A stretch of DNA of 64,000 bases from Litorivita sp040371945 (GCF_040371945.1 NZ_BAABWS010000002.1:620001-684000), one strand, 5' to 3'. Shown: positions 8,123 through 17,666, counted from the stretch's first letter. Translations and numbers: made by a program. Notes: a model not told the origin generated them from the sequence alone.

Positions 8123-8583
8123 GCCAGCGCTTTCGCGGCCTCAAGCACGGCCTCCACATGGCCGTCCACTTTGACCTTGGGCCAATAGGCCGCCACCGTG
8201 CCGTCGGCTGCGATCAAAACCGTGCTGCGCTCGATGCCCATGAAGGTTTTGCCATACATCTGCTTTTCCTTCCAAACCCCGTAGGCCTCGCAAACCGCGC
8301 CCTCGGCGTCCGACAGAAGCGCGACGCTCAGCCCGTGTTTGGCGCGAAACTTGGCGTGTTTTTCCACCGTATCCTTGGAAATGCCATAGACCTTGACCCC
8401 GAGCGCCTCGAAGGCGGCAAGGCTTTGCGAAAATCCAATGGCTTCTTTGGTGCATCCGCTGGTATCATCGCGCGGATAGAAAAACAAAACCACAGGGGCA
8501 GGGCGCAAGGCCGAGAGCGTGACATCCGCGCCGCCATCCTGCGGCAGGGTGAAATCAGGGGCGGCGTCGTTGATTTTCAGCAT
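8119..8583 (-). CDS. bcp: Thioredoxin-dependent thiol peroxidase (Bcp/PrxQ)
   Basis: Peroxiredoxin that reduces hydrogen peroxide and organic hydroperoxides with thioredoxin. The protein has 154 aa. Seen: FYPRDDTSGCTKEA with the peroxidatic Cys44, the threonine and arginine of the active site (P37-R38, T41, R121 region FMGIERSTV). The resolving Cys of E. coli Bcp, five residues after the first, is absent (Ile49). The only later Cys is Cys98 in AEGAVCEAYG, so it is either a 1-Cys enzyme or uses a distant partner. Cotranscribed with the DUF455 gene through a 4-bp ATGA overlap. Confidence 0.93.
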   Translation of the reverse strand: MLKINDAAPDFTLPQDGGADVTLSALRPAPVVLFFYPRDDTSGCTKEAIGFSQSLAAFEALGVKVYGISKDTVEKHAKFRAKHGLSVALLSDAEGAVCEAYGVWKEKQMYGKTFMGIERSTVLIAADGTVAAYWPKVKVDGHVEAVLEAAKALA

Positions 8584-8702
8584 GTTGTCTCCTTTCGCCC
8601 TGTTCTATGGTGGGCGATATATTGCGGTGCAATGGGCGCGCGTTATGACCGGTGGTCATGCGGGGGCCCCTGTTCAAGACTACGGGTAACCTAACAAACC
8701 GG

Positions 8703-11700
8703 ATGAGCCAAGACGATCCCGACACCCCCCTTCGCAAACCGAAGGATGCCCCCGCAAGCGAGGGCGCGCCGGACGCGCCGCCCAAGGCGGCGGGGGTCGG
8801 TTTGGCTGCGGCCATGGCGAAATTGCGCGGCGAAGAGGATCCTTTGGGCGATGCACCGGACCCCGCAGAGGCGGGCCAAGCGCAAGAGGAGCAGCCGGAG
8901 GAGGCCATGCCAGAGGCGCGCGACCAAGGCCCGACAGGCCAAAGCGCGCCAGAGCCTGAAGCGACAGAGCCGAGCGTGCCAGAGGCGCAGGCCTCCGGCG
9001 AAGATGAGGCGCTGCAAGCGGATGCACAGCAGGCTGAAGCAAAGGACGATGACGCGCGCCAAGCCGCGCCGCCAGATGCGCCAGAGCCGCAAAATACGGC
9101 CCCCGACATTTCCGATACCGCCGATACCACCGATACCGCCGATACCGCCGAGGCTTCCGACACCGCCGCGCTAACGCCGGTGCGCGTTGCGCCGCAGGCC
9201 GCGCCGCCTGCGCTCGACGCGCCGCCCGAAGCGGCGATTGTCGTGGTCAAGGGCAAGGCCATGCGCCGCGCGCGCAGATTCGGGCTGATCTCGCTTGTGG
9301 TGCTGGGCTTTATCGCGCTGCTGGCAGCGGTTGCCATCTGGCTCATGCTCGGGCGGCCGATTGATGCGCCGCAATGGCTGCGCGAGCGGATCGAAACCCG
9401 CCTGACCGAGGCCGCGCCGGACCATCAGGTGCGCTTTGGTGCTTTGTCCTTTCTGGTCGAAGAGGATTGGCAACCGCGCATGCGTCTGCGCGATGTGACG
9501 GTCTATGACGGCGCGGGCGTGCCCTTGGTGACGCTCGACGATGTGCGCGCGCAATTCGCGCTGCGCCCGCTTCTGGACGGCGAGGTGCGCCCGCGCTCGG
9601 TGCGGCTGAGCGGCGGGCAGATGGAATTGCGCCGCGAGGCGGACGGGCGCTTTGGCCTTGCCATCGGCAATTTCGGCGGCGACGGGGCGGCGACGCTGCC
9701 CGAACTGATCAAAAGGGGCGATGCGATTTTTGCGCAAACCGCGCTCTCGGCGCTGCGGGTGATCGAGGCAGAGGCGCTGACCTTGCGCTATGTGGATGCG
9801 CGCGCCGGACGGGTGTGGTCGGTCGATGGCGGGCGCATCGCGCTGGCGCGCGACGGCGATGCGATCAGCCTGCGCGCCGATCTGGCGCTTTTGGGCGGGG
9901 GCGCGCGCGCCGCCACTCTGGCCGTGGGATACGACAGCCGCATCGGATCGACCGCCGCCGATTTTCGCGTCAATATCGAGGATGTCGAAGCCGCCGATAT
10001 CGCCAGCCAATTGCCCGCTCTGGCGTGGCTTGGGGTGATCGAGGCGCCGATTTCGGGGGCCTTGCGCGCCTCGGCGCAAGACGACGGGGCCTTGGGGCCG
10101 CTCAACGGCACGCTGCAAATCGGCGCGGGGGTCTTGCGCCCGACCGAGGCCACGCGCCCCATCGCCTTTGATGGCGCGCGCAGCTATTTCACCTATCTGC
10201 CCAATGAGGCCAAAGTGCAGTTCCAAGAGCTGTCGGTCTCGAGCAAATGGGGCAGCGCGCAGGTCGAGGGCACCTCCTATCTGGTCGGGATGCAGGACAA
10301 CGGCTGGCCCACGGCCTTGCTGGGCCAGTTTCGCACCACCAAACTGACGCTCAGCCCCGATGACCTTTACCCCGAACCCATTACCTTTGACGGGGCCAGC
10401 ATCGACACCCGCCTGCGCCTTGATCCGTTCGAACTCGATATCGGGGCGCTCACGGTGCTCGACCGGGGGCAAAAATTCGAGGCCAAAGGGCGGCTGCGCG
10501 CGCTCGAGGCGGGGTGGGATTTGAGCCTTGAGGGCAAGCTGGACGCGATGACGCCCGAGCGGCTGATGACCCTGTGGCCGGTGACGGCGGTGCCCAAGAC
10601 CCGCGCATGGGTGTCCGAAAATATCTCCGGCGGGCGGATCGAGCAGGCGCAGGTTGCCTTGCGCCTCAAACCCCACAGCGAGGCGCAAATCGCGCTCGGT
10701 TTCGGGTTCGAGCAGGCGCAGGTGCGCTTTTTGAAAACCCTGCCGCCGATCAAAGGCGCCGCAGGTTACGCGGCGCTGGAGGCGGGGCGCTTTGCCGTGC
10801 GCGCCGAAGCCGGACAGATCGCCGCCCCCCAAGGCGGGCAGATCGACGTGACTGGCACGCGGTTCATCGTGCCCGATGTGCGCATCAAGGACGGCCCCGC
10901 CGAAGTGCGCCTTGCCACGCAAAGCACCGTAACGGCGGCGCTGGCGCTTTTGGATATGGACCCGTTCAATTTTCTCACCAAGGCGCGCCAACCGGTCACC
11001 ATTGCCGACGGGCGCGCCGTTGCGGGCGGCGATATCCGCTTCCGGCTCAAGAAAAAGCTGCCCGTCGAAGAGGTGGAGTTCGACATCACCGCCGAGGTTG
11101 CCAATGCGCGCTCGACCACATTGGTGGCCGGTCACACCCTCGCCGCGCCGCGGATCGATCTGCGCGCCACGCCTGCCGAATTGGTGATCAGCGGCAAGGG
11201 CAGCATCGACGCGATCCCCATCGAGGGCCGCTGGCGTGCGCCCTTTGGCGCGGCGGCAAAGGCCGAGGCCAAAGCCGCAGGCCGCCAAGGGATCAGCCGC
11301 GCCGAGGGCTGGATCGAGCTGTCCGAGCGGTTCATCGACGCCTTCAACATCGGCCTGCCTTCGGGCAGCCTGCGCGGGGCGGGGCGCGGCGATATGGTGA
11401 TCGATTTCGCCCGCGGCACCGCGCCTGCCTTTACGCTTTCGTCGAACCTCAAAGGGTTGGGCCTGCGCTTGCAACCGCTGGGGTGGAGCCTTGGGCAAAA
11501 CGCGGGCGGCAAGCTTTCGGTCAAAGGCGCTTTGGGCAGCCCCGCGCGCATCGACGCGCTCAGCCTCGAGGCGCCGGGCCTGTCGGCGACTGGCGAGGTG
11601 CGGCTGACGGCGCAGGGCGGGCTGGAGCGGGCGCGGTTCTCGCGCGTCAAAGCGGGCAACTGGCTCGATGCGCCCGTCGATATCATCGGGCGCGGCGCGG

Positions 11701-12542
11701 GGGCGGCTCCTGCGGTCGAAGTGCGCGGCGGCACGGTCGATATGCGCCAGACCACGGTCGGCAGCGGCGCCTCAAACGGCGGCGCATCAAGCGCCGGATC
11801 GGGCGGGCCGATCAGCTTGCGCCTCGACCGGCTGACCATTTCCGACGGCATCGCGCTCAGCCCCTTTCGCGGCGAATTCACCACCAAACGCGGCATGGAC
11901 GGCAGCTTTTCGGGCCGTGTGAACGGCAAGGCCCCCGTGACGGGGCGCGTGGTGCCCAAAGGCGGGCGCAGCGCCTTTGAAATCAAGGCCAAGGACGCGG
12001 GCGCGGTCTTTGCCGCCTCGGGGCTTTTGGACAAGGCCTCGGGGGGCGATTTGCTGCTCTTGCTGGTGCCCGCCAAAGCCGTAGGCAGCTATGACGGGGC
12101 GCTGACGGCCAAGAACGTGCGCCTGCGCAACGCACCTGCCATGGCCGAATTGCTCAACGCGGTTTCGATCGTCGGGCTATTGGAGCAATTGTCGGGCACG
12201 GGCATCTTGTTCGGCGAGGTCGATGCGCGGTTTCGCCTGACCCCGCATGAGGTCATCGTGACCCGCTCTTCGGCCACGGGGGCGTCTTTGGGCGTGTCGA
12301 TGGACGGCATGTATAACCTCGAAACCGGCGCGATGGATATGCAAGGCGTCTTCTCGCCGCTCTACCTGCTCAACGGCATCGGGCAAATCCTGAGCCGCAA
12401 GGGCGAGGGGCTGATCGGGTTTAACTACCGTTTGCGCGGCACGGCGGAAAACCCGCGCGTTTCGGTCAACCCTTTGTCGATCCTCACGCCAGGGATGTTT
12501 CGCGACATTTTCCGCCGCCCGCCGCCCAAGTTGCAAAACTAG
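8703..12542 (+). CDS. AsmA/YhdP-like large inner-membrane protein (DUF3971)
   Basis: A 1,279-aa protein with a low-complexity acidic cytoplasmic tail (about residues 1-185), one transmembrane helix (about 193-217, FGLISLVVLGFIALLAA), then a very long periplasmic beta-rich region and a C-terminal AsmA-like segment near GVFSPLYLLNGIGQILSR. This matches the YhdP/TamB/AsmA class of bridge-like proteins that carry phospholipid to the outer membrane. Transport is known for E. coli YhdP and inferred here. ATG 8703 is chosen over the in-frame GTG 8652 and ATG 8658 because the extra residues look random. The tail is unusually long and holds a 9-bp DNA repeat. Confidence 0.85.
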   Translation: MSQDDPDTPLRKPKDAPASEGAPDAPPKAAGVGLAAAMAKLRGEEDPLGDAPDPAEAGQAQEEQPEEAMPEARDQGPTGQSAPEPEATEPSVPEAQASGEDEALQADAQQAEAKDDDARQAAPPDAPEPQNTAPDISDTADTTDTADTAEASDTAALTPVRVAPQAAPPALDAPPEAAIVVVKGKAMRRARRFGLISLVVLGFIALLAAVAIWLMLGRPIDAPQWLRERIETRLTEAAPDHQVRFGALSFLVEEDWQPRMRLRDVTVYDGAGVPLVTLDDVRAQFALRPLLDGEVRPRSVRLSGGQMELRREADGRFGLAIGNFGGDGAATLPELIKRGDAIFAQTALSALRVIEAEALTLRYVDARAGRVWSVDGGRIALARDGDAISLRADLALLGGGARAATLAVGYDSRIGSTAADFRVNIEDVEAADIASQLPALAWLGVIEAPISGALRASAQDDGALGPLNGTLQIGAGVLRPTEATRPIAFDGARSYFTYLPNEAKVQFQELSVSSKWGSAQVEGTSYLVGMQDNGWPTALLGQFRTTKLTLSPDDLYPEPITFDGASIDTRLRLDPFELDIGALTVLDRGQKFEAKGRLRALEAGWDLSLEGKLDAMTPERLMTLWPVTAVPKTRAWVSENISGGRIEQAQVALRLKPHSEAQIALGFGFEQAQVRFLKTLPPIKGAAGYAALEAGRFAVRAEAGQIAAPQGGQIDVTGTRFIVPDVRIKDGPAEVRLATQSTVTAALALLDMDPFNFLTKARQPVTIADGRAVAGGDIRFRLKKKLPVEEVEFDITAEVANARSTTLVAGHTLAAPRIDLRATPAELVISGKGSIDAIPIEGRWRAPFGAAAKAEAKAAGRQGISRAEGWIELSERFIDAFNIGLPSGSLRGAGRGDMVIDFARGTAPAFTLSSNLKGLGLRLQPLGWSLGQNAGGKLSVKGALGSPARIDALSLEAPGLSATGEVRLTAQGGLERARFSRVKAGNWLDAPVDIIGRGAGAAPAVEVRGGTVDMRQTTVGSGASNGGASSAGSGGPISLRLDRLTISDGIALSPFRGEFTTKRGMDGSFSGRVNGKAPVTGRVVPKGGRSAFEIKAKDAGAVFAASGLLDKASGGDLLLLLVPAKAVGSYDGALTAKNVRLRNAPAMAELLNAVSIVGLLEQLSGTGILFGEVDARFRLTPHEVIVTRSSATGASLGVSMDGMYNLETGAMDMQGVFSPLYLLNGIGQILSRKGEGLIGFNYRLRGTAENPRVSVNPLSILTPGMFRDIFRRPPPKLQN
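9114..9149 (+). repeat. 9-bp coding tandem repeat (GATACCGCC x4)
   Basis: Units at 9114, 9123, 9132 and 9141, with one A for G change in the second. They encode DTA/DTT triplets in the acidic tail of the AsmA-like protein, and a diverged copy follows at 9159. Slippage in this run would add or remove three residues without a frameshift. Confidence 0.85.
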
Positions 12543-12661
12543 CCCTTGGTTGATCATCGCGCCGCCGCGCGATAGAGCGCCCCAAACAGGGCCGCGCCGC
12601 GCCAAGCGCCCCTATCAAACCATGATCCCGAGCGCCGCGCGCGCCGTTGTGAAAGCCGCCG

Positions 12662-13843
12662 ATGACCAAAAGCCCCGCCGATACGCCTGACACGCGCCCC
12701 ACGATTAAGCCCGCCAGTGAGCCTGCCAGTGAGCCTGCCAGCACCCCTGCCAAGCTGACGCTGGAGGATTTCAATTTCGATCTGCCCGAAGAGTTGATCG
12801 CCACGCGCCCCGCCAAACCGCGCTCCTCCAGCCGGATGCTGGTCGCCGATGGCGCGCCCCCCGGTGCGCCGATCCTCGACCATCATGCCTATGATCTGCC
12901 CGATTTCTTGCGCGCAGGGGATCGGTTGGTGCTCAATGATACCAAAGTCATCCCCGCGCGGCTGAGCGGTCTGCGCCACCGGACGGGGGATGCGGGCGCG
13001 ACCTCGGCCAAGATCGAGGTGACGCTTCTGGAGCCGCGCGCGGGCGGGGCGGGCGGAGCGGGGGCGCGCTGGTCGGCGCTGCTCAAACCGCTCAAGAAAA
13101 TCCGCGAGGGCGAGCGCGTGGTCTTCTCGGAGGCGCTCAGCGCCACGCTGATCGCCAAAGAGGACGGGCAGGGGGTGATGGAGTTTTCCTGCGCGGGCGA
13201 GGATTTCGACACCGCTTTGGCCGAGGCGGGGGCCATGCCCTTGCCGCCCTATATCGCCGCCAAACGCGCCGCCGATGCGCAAGACAAATCCGACTACCAG
13301 ACGGTTTTTGCCCGCAATACGGGCGCCGTGGCCGCGCCGACGGCCTCGCTGCATTTCGACGATGCGCTGCTGGCGGCCCTGCGCGCCAAAGGGGTCGCGT
13401 TTACCTATGTGACGCTGCATGTGGGGGCGGGGACGTTTTTGCCCGTCAAGGTCGAGGATGTGACCACCCATAAGATGCACGCCGAATGGGGCGAGGTCAG
13501 CGAAGAGGCCGCCGCGCAAATCGCCGCCACCAAAGCGGCGGGCGGGCGGGTGATCCCCGTGGGCACCACCGCCTTGCGGCTGATCGAGAGCGCGGCGCAA
13601 AGCAGCGGCGCGATTGCCCCGTGGCGCGGCGAGACCGATATTTTCATCTACCCCGGATTTGACTTTCGCGTCACCGACGGGTTGATGACCAATTTCCACC
13701 TGCCCAAATCAACCTTGATGATGCTGGTCTCTGCCTTGATGGGCCAAGAGCGGATGCGCGAGATCTACGATCATGCCATCACATCGCGCTACCGTTTCTT
13801 TTCCTATGGCGATGCCTCGCTTTTGCTGCCAAAGGGCGCTTAA
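12662..13843 (+). CDS. queA: S-adenosylmethionine:tRNA ribosyltransferase-isomerase
   Basis: Transfers and isomerises the ribosyl group of SAM onto 7-aminomethyl-7-deazaguanine in tRNA, making epoxyqueuosine. The protein has 393 aa. Seen: FDLPEELIATRPAKPR (residues about 39-54), VLNDTKVIPARL, TLHVGAGTF, HKMHAEWGEV, VGTTALRLIE and TDIFIYPGF, all strong QueA motifs. The usual family start is just before the FDLP segment. Here about 32 extra residues rich in Pro, Ser, Ala and Glu precede it, built from a 12-bp repeat. No closer ATG or GTG is present, so the extension is probably real. Downstream is an MFS gene in the same direction. Confidence 0.95.
   Translation: MTKSPADTPDTRPTIKPASEPASEPASTPAKLTLEDFNFDLPEELIATRPAKPRSSSRMLVADGAPPGAPILDHHAYDLPDFLRAGDRLVLNDTKVIPARLSGLRHRTGDAGATSAKIEVTLLEPRAGGAGGAGARWSALLKPLKKIREGERVVFSEALSATLIAKEDGQGVMEFSCAGEDFDTALAEAGAMPLPPYIAAKRAADAQDKSDYQTVFARNTGAVAAPTASLHFDDALLAALRAKGVAFTYVTLHVGAGTFLPVKVEDVTTHKMHAEWGEVSEEAAAQIAATKAAGGRVIPVGTTALRLIESAAQSSGAIAPWRGETDIFIYPGFDFRVTDGLMTNFHLPKSTLMMLVSALMGQERMREIYDHAITSRYRFFSYGDASLLLPKGA
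12707..12754 (+). repeat. 12-bp tandem repeat inside the queA 5' end
   Basis: Units AAGCCCGCCAGT, GAGCCTGCCAGT, GAGCCTGCCAGC and a diverged fourth unit encode KPAS-EPAS-EPAS-TPAK. They account for much of the N-terminal extension of QueA. Confidence 0.8.
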
Positions 13844-14009
13844 GGCTTCTGATACGCCGCATTGGTAGAAACACCGGATTGAACCGCCCCCTATGTCGTG
13901 ACAGCGTGGGGGCGCCCCATACGCTGCCCCTTTGCGCCGCCCGTATCGCGCCCTGTCGCCGACCCCGAGAATGACCCGCCCGAATGCCTAACCCGAAGGA
14001 CCGCCCGCG

Positions 14010-15281
14010 ATGAGCCAAGTTTTCAAATCCGCATGGGCGCTGTTGCTCGGGATGCTGTTGTTGATGATCGGCAACGGATTCCAAGGCACGCTTTTGGGCG
14101 TGCGCGGCGAAATCGAAGGCTTTTCCACCTTCGAGATGTCGATCATCATGTCGGCCTATTTCGCAGGCTTTCTGGGCGGTTCGCGCTTGGCCCCCGAAAT
14201 GATCCGCCGCGTCGGCCATGTGCGGGTCTTTGCCGCGCTTGGCTCTTTCATCTCGGCGGTGCTGATCCTGTTTCCGGTCCTGACCGACCCGATTTCATGG
14301 ACCATCGGGCGGCTGGTGCTCGGCTTTTGTTTCTCGGGCGTCTATGTGACCGCCGAAAGCTGGCTCAACAATGCGGCCAGCAACGAGAACCGCGGGCAGG
14401 CGCTCTCGCTCTATATGGTCACGCAGACCTTGGGCATCATCGCCGCGCAGGGGCTTTTGCTGACCGCCGATCCCTCGGGCTTTGTGCTCTTTGTGATCCC
14501 TTCGGTTCTGGTCTCGATCTCTTTTGCGCCGATTTTGTTGTCGATCTCGCCGACCCCCGCCTTTGAAACCACCGAGCGGATGACATTGCGCCAAGTGATG
14601 AAAGTCTCGCCGCTCGGCTCGGTCGGCATGTTCCTCTTGGGCGGGGTTTTTGCCGCGCAATACGGAATGGCGGCGGTCTACGGCGCGATGGCGGGGCTGA
14701 GCTTGCCGCAAATCTCGATGTTCGTGGCGGCCTTCTACATCGGCGCGACGGCGCTGCAATTCCCGCTCGGATGGGTGTCGGACCGGATGGACCGGCGCCG
14801 GTTGATCATGCTGGCCTCGCTGGTCGGCGCGATCGGCGCCTTTATCGGCACGGTGGTGGGCGGCTCTTTCCCGCTGCTCATCCTCGCGGCGCTTTTGGTG
14901 GGCGGCACGGCGAACCCGCTCTATTCGCTGCTCATGGCCTATACCAACGATTTTTTGGAGCATGACCAGATGGCCGCCGCCTCGGCGGGGATGATGTTTA
15001 TCAACGGGGTGGGGGCGATTTCCGGCCCCATCGTCGTCGGTGTGATCATGGAAACCTTTGGTCCTGCGGGATATTTTGGCATGATCTGCGTGCTCTTGAT
15101 GGTGCTGGCGGGCTATGCGCTCTACCGGATGACACAGCGCCGCGCGCCTAACTCCGACGAAAGCACCCCCTATGCGCCCGTCATGCCGACCTCGACCTCG
15201 GTCGCGGTGGAAGTGGCGCAAGAAGTGTCGTGGGAGGCGCAAGAGCAAGCAGACAGCGAGGCAGAGACCGCGCCGCAGTAG
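14010..15281 (+). CDS. MFS transporter (YcaD-like)
   Basis: A 423-aa major facilitator with about 12 hydrophobic helices. Seen: an N-terminal helix ALLLGMLLLMIGNGFQGT, the loop 2-3 region with GGSRLAPEMIRRVGH, a central break near residue 190 (TPAFETTERM), WVSDRMDRRRLIM between helices 8 and 9, and a hydrophilic C-terminal tail. The pattern fits the YcaD/UMF1-like alphaproteobacterial group; the substrate cannot be read. The 166-bp gap before it contains a GC hairpin (13885-13914, arms CGCCCCC/GGGGGCG) without a T run. Confidence 0.85.
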   Translation: MSQVFKSAWALLLGMLLLMIGNGFQGTLLGVRGEIEGFSTFEMSIIMSAYFAGFLGGSRLAPEMIRRVGHVRVFAALGSFISAVLILFPVLTDPISWTIGRLVLGFCFSGVYVTAESWLNNAASNENRGQALSLYMVTQTLGIIAAQGLLLTADPSGFVLFVIPSVLVSISFAPILLSISPTPAFETTERMTLRQVMKVSPLGSVGMFLLGGVFAAQYGMAAVYGAMAGLSLPQISMFVAAFYIGATALQFPLGWVSDRMDRRRLIMLASLVGAIGAFIGTVVGGSFPLLILAALLVGGTANPLYSLLMAYTNDFLEHDQMAAASAGMMFINGVGAISGPIVVGVIMETFGPAGYFGMICVLLMVLAGYALYRMTQRRAPNSDESTPYAPVMPTSTSVAVEVAQEVSWEAQEQADSEAETAPQ

Positions 15282-15310
15282 GCCTCGCGCGGCGGCGGCG
15301 CGCTATCATA

Positions 15311-15322
15311 ATTAGCGCTAAC
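15311..15322. promoter_or_regulatory. LacI-type operator-like palindrome (ATTAGCGCTAAC)
   Basis: The 10-bp core TTAGCGCTAA is a perfect palindrome in an AT-rich stretch 114 bp before the DUF924 gene. It resembles the 12-mers in front of gap and tkt. Binding is inferred. Confidence 0.4.
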
Positions 15323-15435
15323 GTCACGGCTGCGACATTTTATTTCCGAAATGTAGCATTTTTTGACTTTTAATTACTTATGCCCTTGGCTACTGCTTGA
15401 AGACAGCGGAACGCACAAAGGGCAGGAGTAGACCC

Positions 15436-16011
15436 ATGACGGGTGTGGACGAGATTTTGACATTCTGGCTCGACGAGATCGGGCCAAAGGGATGGTATGC
15501 CGAGGATGAGGCGCTGGACCAGCAAATCCGCGACCGTTTCGGCGAGATGTGGGAGGCGGCGCAAAGCGGCTGCTACGGGCTTTGGCTGACCTATCCGGCG
15601 GGCGCTCTGGCCTATATCATCTTGATGGATCAATTTCCCCGCAACATGTTCCGCGGCGAGGCCAAGGCCTTCTCTTCCGACCGCACTGCGCTGGCGGCGG
15701 CCAAGGCGGCGATTGATCGCGGATGGGACATGCGCATTGACGAGCCGGCGCGGCAATTCTTCTACCTGCCGTTGATGCATTCGGAGAACCTGTGCGATCA
15801 GGACCGCTGTGTGCGGCTCATGCACGAGCGGATGCCGCAAGCGGGCGAGGGCAACCTGATCCACGCCAAGGCGCACCGCGAGGTGATCCGCAAATTCGGC
15901 CGCTTCCCCTATCGCAATGCGGCGCTGGCGCGTCCGGCGACCCCGCCCGAGCAATCCTATGTCGCCAGCGGCGGATACGGCAGCACCCTGCGCCAGCTTC
16001 AGGCCGGATAA
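15436..16011 (+). CDS. DUF924 family protein
   Basis: A 191-aa all-helical protein of the DUF924 family, related in fold to TPR-like proteins; function unknown. Start ATG 15436 is preceded by a good ribosome site (GCAGGAGTAG), so the upstream in-frame TTG is rejected. Seen: EILTFWLDEIGPKGWY at the N-terminus, the conserved ILMDQFPRNMFRG (about residues 71-83), FFYLPLMHSENL and FGRFPYRNAAL, all family hallmarks. It stands alone between the MFS gene and lpdA, behind an AT-rich region that carries a palindromic operator-like site. Confidence 0.9.
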   Translation: MTGVDEILTFWLDEIGPKGWYAEDEALDQQIRDRFGEMWEAAQSGCYGLWLTYPAGALAYIILMDQFPRNMFRGEAKAFSSDRTALAAAKAAIDRGWDMRIDEPARQFFYLPLMHSENLCDQDRCVRLMHERMPQAGEGNLIHAKAHREVIRKFGRFPYRNAALARPATPPEQSYVASGGYGSTLRQLQAG

Positions 16012-16125
16012 TCGGCACCCTTAGGCGGCGCGCCCGCGCGGGGCGTATGAATTTGTGACACCGCGCCCGCGCGCGGCGCAAAAATGTTAACGCCTTTTTA
16101 AGGCTTTGCCTTACACCCTCGCACG

Positions 16126-16146
16126 AGCCCCTCTTGCGGGGCTTTG
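16126..16146 (+). terminator. Possible weak terminator
   Basis: Arms AGCCCC/GGGGCT with a 6-nt loop, then TTTG; about 115 bp after the DUF924 stop and about 60 bp before lpdA. Confidence 0.4.
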
Positions 16147-16208
16147 CTGCGTTGAACTGTTTTTCAAAATAGTTTAATATCAAACTAATTTTGGAATCGG
16201 AGGGTGCC

Positions 16209-17603
16209 ATGGCGGCCAAGGCGTTTGATATGATCGTGATCGGGGCAGGGCCGGGGGGCTATGTCGCGGCCATTCGGGGCGCGCAATTGGGGCTCAAGGT
16301 CGCCGTGATCGAACGCGAGAACCTTGGCGGTATTTGCCTCAACTGGGGCTGTATCCCGACCAAGGCGTTGTTGCGCTCCTCCGAGGTGTTTCACCTGATG
16401 CACCGCGCCAAGGAATTCGGCCTCTCGGCCTCGGGCATCGACTATGACCTGCCCGCCGTGGTCAAACGCTCGCGCGGTGTCGCCAAACAGATGGAAGGCG
16501 GGGTCAAACACCTGCTGAAAAAGAACAAGGTCGAAGTGATCATGGGCGAGGCCAGCCTGCCCGCCAAGGGCAAGGTCGCGGTGAAAACCGCATCGGGCAC
16601 CGAAGAGTTGAGCGCCAAACACATCGTTCTGGCCACCGGCGCGCGGGCGCGCGAATTGCCGGGGCTGGAGGCGGATGGCGATCTGGTCTGGACCTACCGC
16701 CATGCGCTCAATCCCGTGCGGATGCCGAAGAAATTGCTGGTCATCGGATCGGGTGCGATTGGCATCGAATTTGCAAGCTTTTACAACACATTGGGCGCCG
16801 AAACGACAGTCGTCGAGGTGATGGACCGCGTGTTGCCCGTCGAGGACGCCGACATCAGCGGTTTTGCCAAAAAGCAATTCGCCAAACAGGGCATGACGAT
16901 CATGGAAAAAACCATGGTCAAAAAGCTCGACCGCTCCAAAGGCAAGGTCACCGCCCATATCGAGGCGGGCGGCAAGACCACCACGCAAGACTTCGACACG
17001 GTGATTTCCGCCGTGGGCATCGTCGGCAATATCGAGGGTCTGGGGCTGGAGGCTTTGGGCGTCAAAATCGACCGCACCCATGTGGTGACGGACGAATTTT
17101 GCCGCACCGGCGTCGAGGGGCTTTATGCCATCGGCGATATCGCAGGCGCGCCTTGGCTCGCCCATAAGGCCAGCCACGAAGGCGTCATGGTGGCCGAATT
17201 GATCGCGGGCGGGCACCCGCATCCGGTCAAACCCGAAAGCATCGCCGGTTGCACCTATTGCCACCCGCAGGTTGCCTCTGTCGGCCTCACCGAGGCCAAG
17301 GCCAAAGAGGCCGGATATGACATCAAGGTCGGAAAATTTCCCTTTATCGGCAATGGCAAAGCCGTCGCCTTGGGCGAGCCGGAAGGCATGGTCAAAACCG
17401 TCTTTGACGCCAAGACAGGCGAGCTTCTGGGCGCCCATATGGTCGGCGCCGAGGTGACCGAATTGATCCAAGGCTATGTGGTGGGCCGCCAGTTGGAGAC
17501 CACCGAAGAAGACCTGATGAACACGGTTTTCCCGCATCCCACCCTGTCGGAGATGATGCATGAAAGCGTGCTGGAGGCTTACGGGCGCGCGATCCATATC
17601 TAG
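16209..17603 (+). CDS. lpdA: Dihydrolipoyl dehydrogenase (E3)
   Basis: FAD enzyme that reoxidises lipoamide in 2-oxoacid dehydrogenase or glycine cleavage complexes with NAD+. The protein has 464 aa; ATG 16209 is chosen because TCGGAGGG lies just upstream. Seen: FAD site GAGPGG (residues 12-17), redox disulfide GGICLNWGCIPTKA (Cys43/Cys48), NAD site VIGSGAIGIEFA, the second FAD motif YAIGDIAG and the catalytic His in FPHPTLSE. No E1 or E2 gene is near, so the complex it serves cannot be told; the start M-A-A-K-A-F-D resembles PDH-type E3s. An AT-rich promoter-like stretch lies at 16150-16195. Confidence 0.94.
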   Translation: MAAKAFDMIVIGAGPGGYVAAIRGAQLGLKVAVIERENLGGICLNWGCIPTKALLRSSEVFHLMHRAKEFGLSASGIDYDLPAVVKRSRGVAKQMEGGVKHLLKKNKVEVIMGEASLPAKGKVAVKTASGTEELSAKHIVLATGARARELPGLEADGDLVWTYRHALNPVRMPKKLLVIGSGAIGIEFASFYNTLGAETTVVEVMDRVLPVEDADISGFAKKQFAKQGMTIMEKTMVKKLDRSKGKVTAHIEAGGKTTTQDFDTVISAVGIVGNIEGLGLEALGVKIDRTHVVTDEFCRTGVEGLYAIGDIAGAPWLAHKASHEGVMVAELIAGGHPHPVKPESIAGCTYCHPQVASVGLTEAKAKEAGYDIKVGKFPFIGNGKAVALGEPEGMVKTVFDAKTGELLGAHMVGAEVTELIQGYVVGRQLETTEEDLMNTVFPHPTLSEMMHESVLEAYGRAIHI

Positions 17604-17666
17604 GGGCGAAACGGGTTCCGTCTTGCCCGCAGATCGGTCACTATGGCCGCAGCAAAGGAGCGCAGG

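Noticed and set aside
9171..11498. A 775-codon minus-strand frame across the AsmA-like gene
   Set aside because: Composition is Arg/Gln/His-rich and random, with no domain; it is a shadow of the plus-strand gene caused by high GC.
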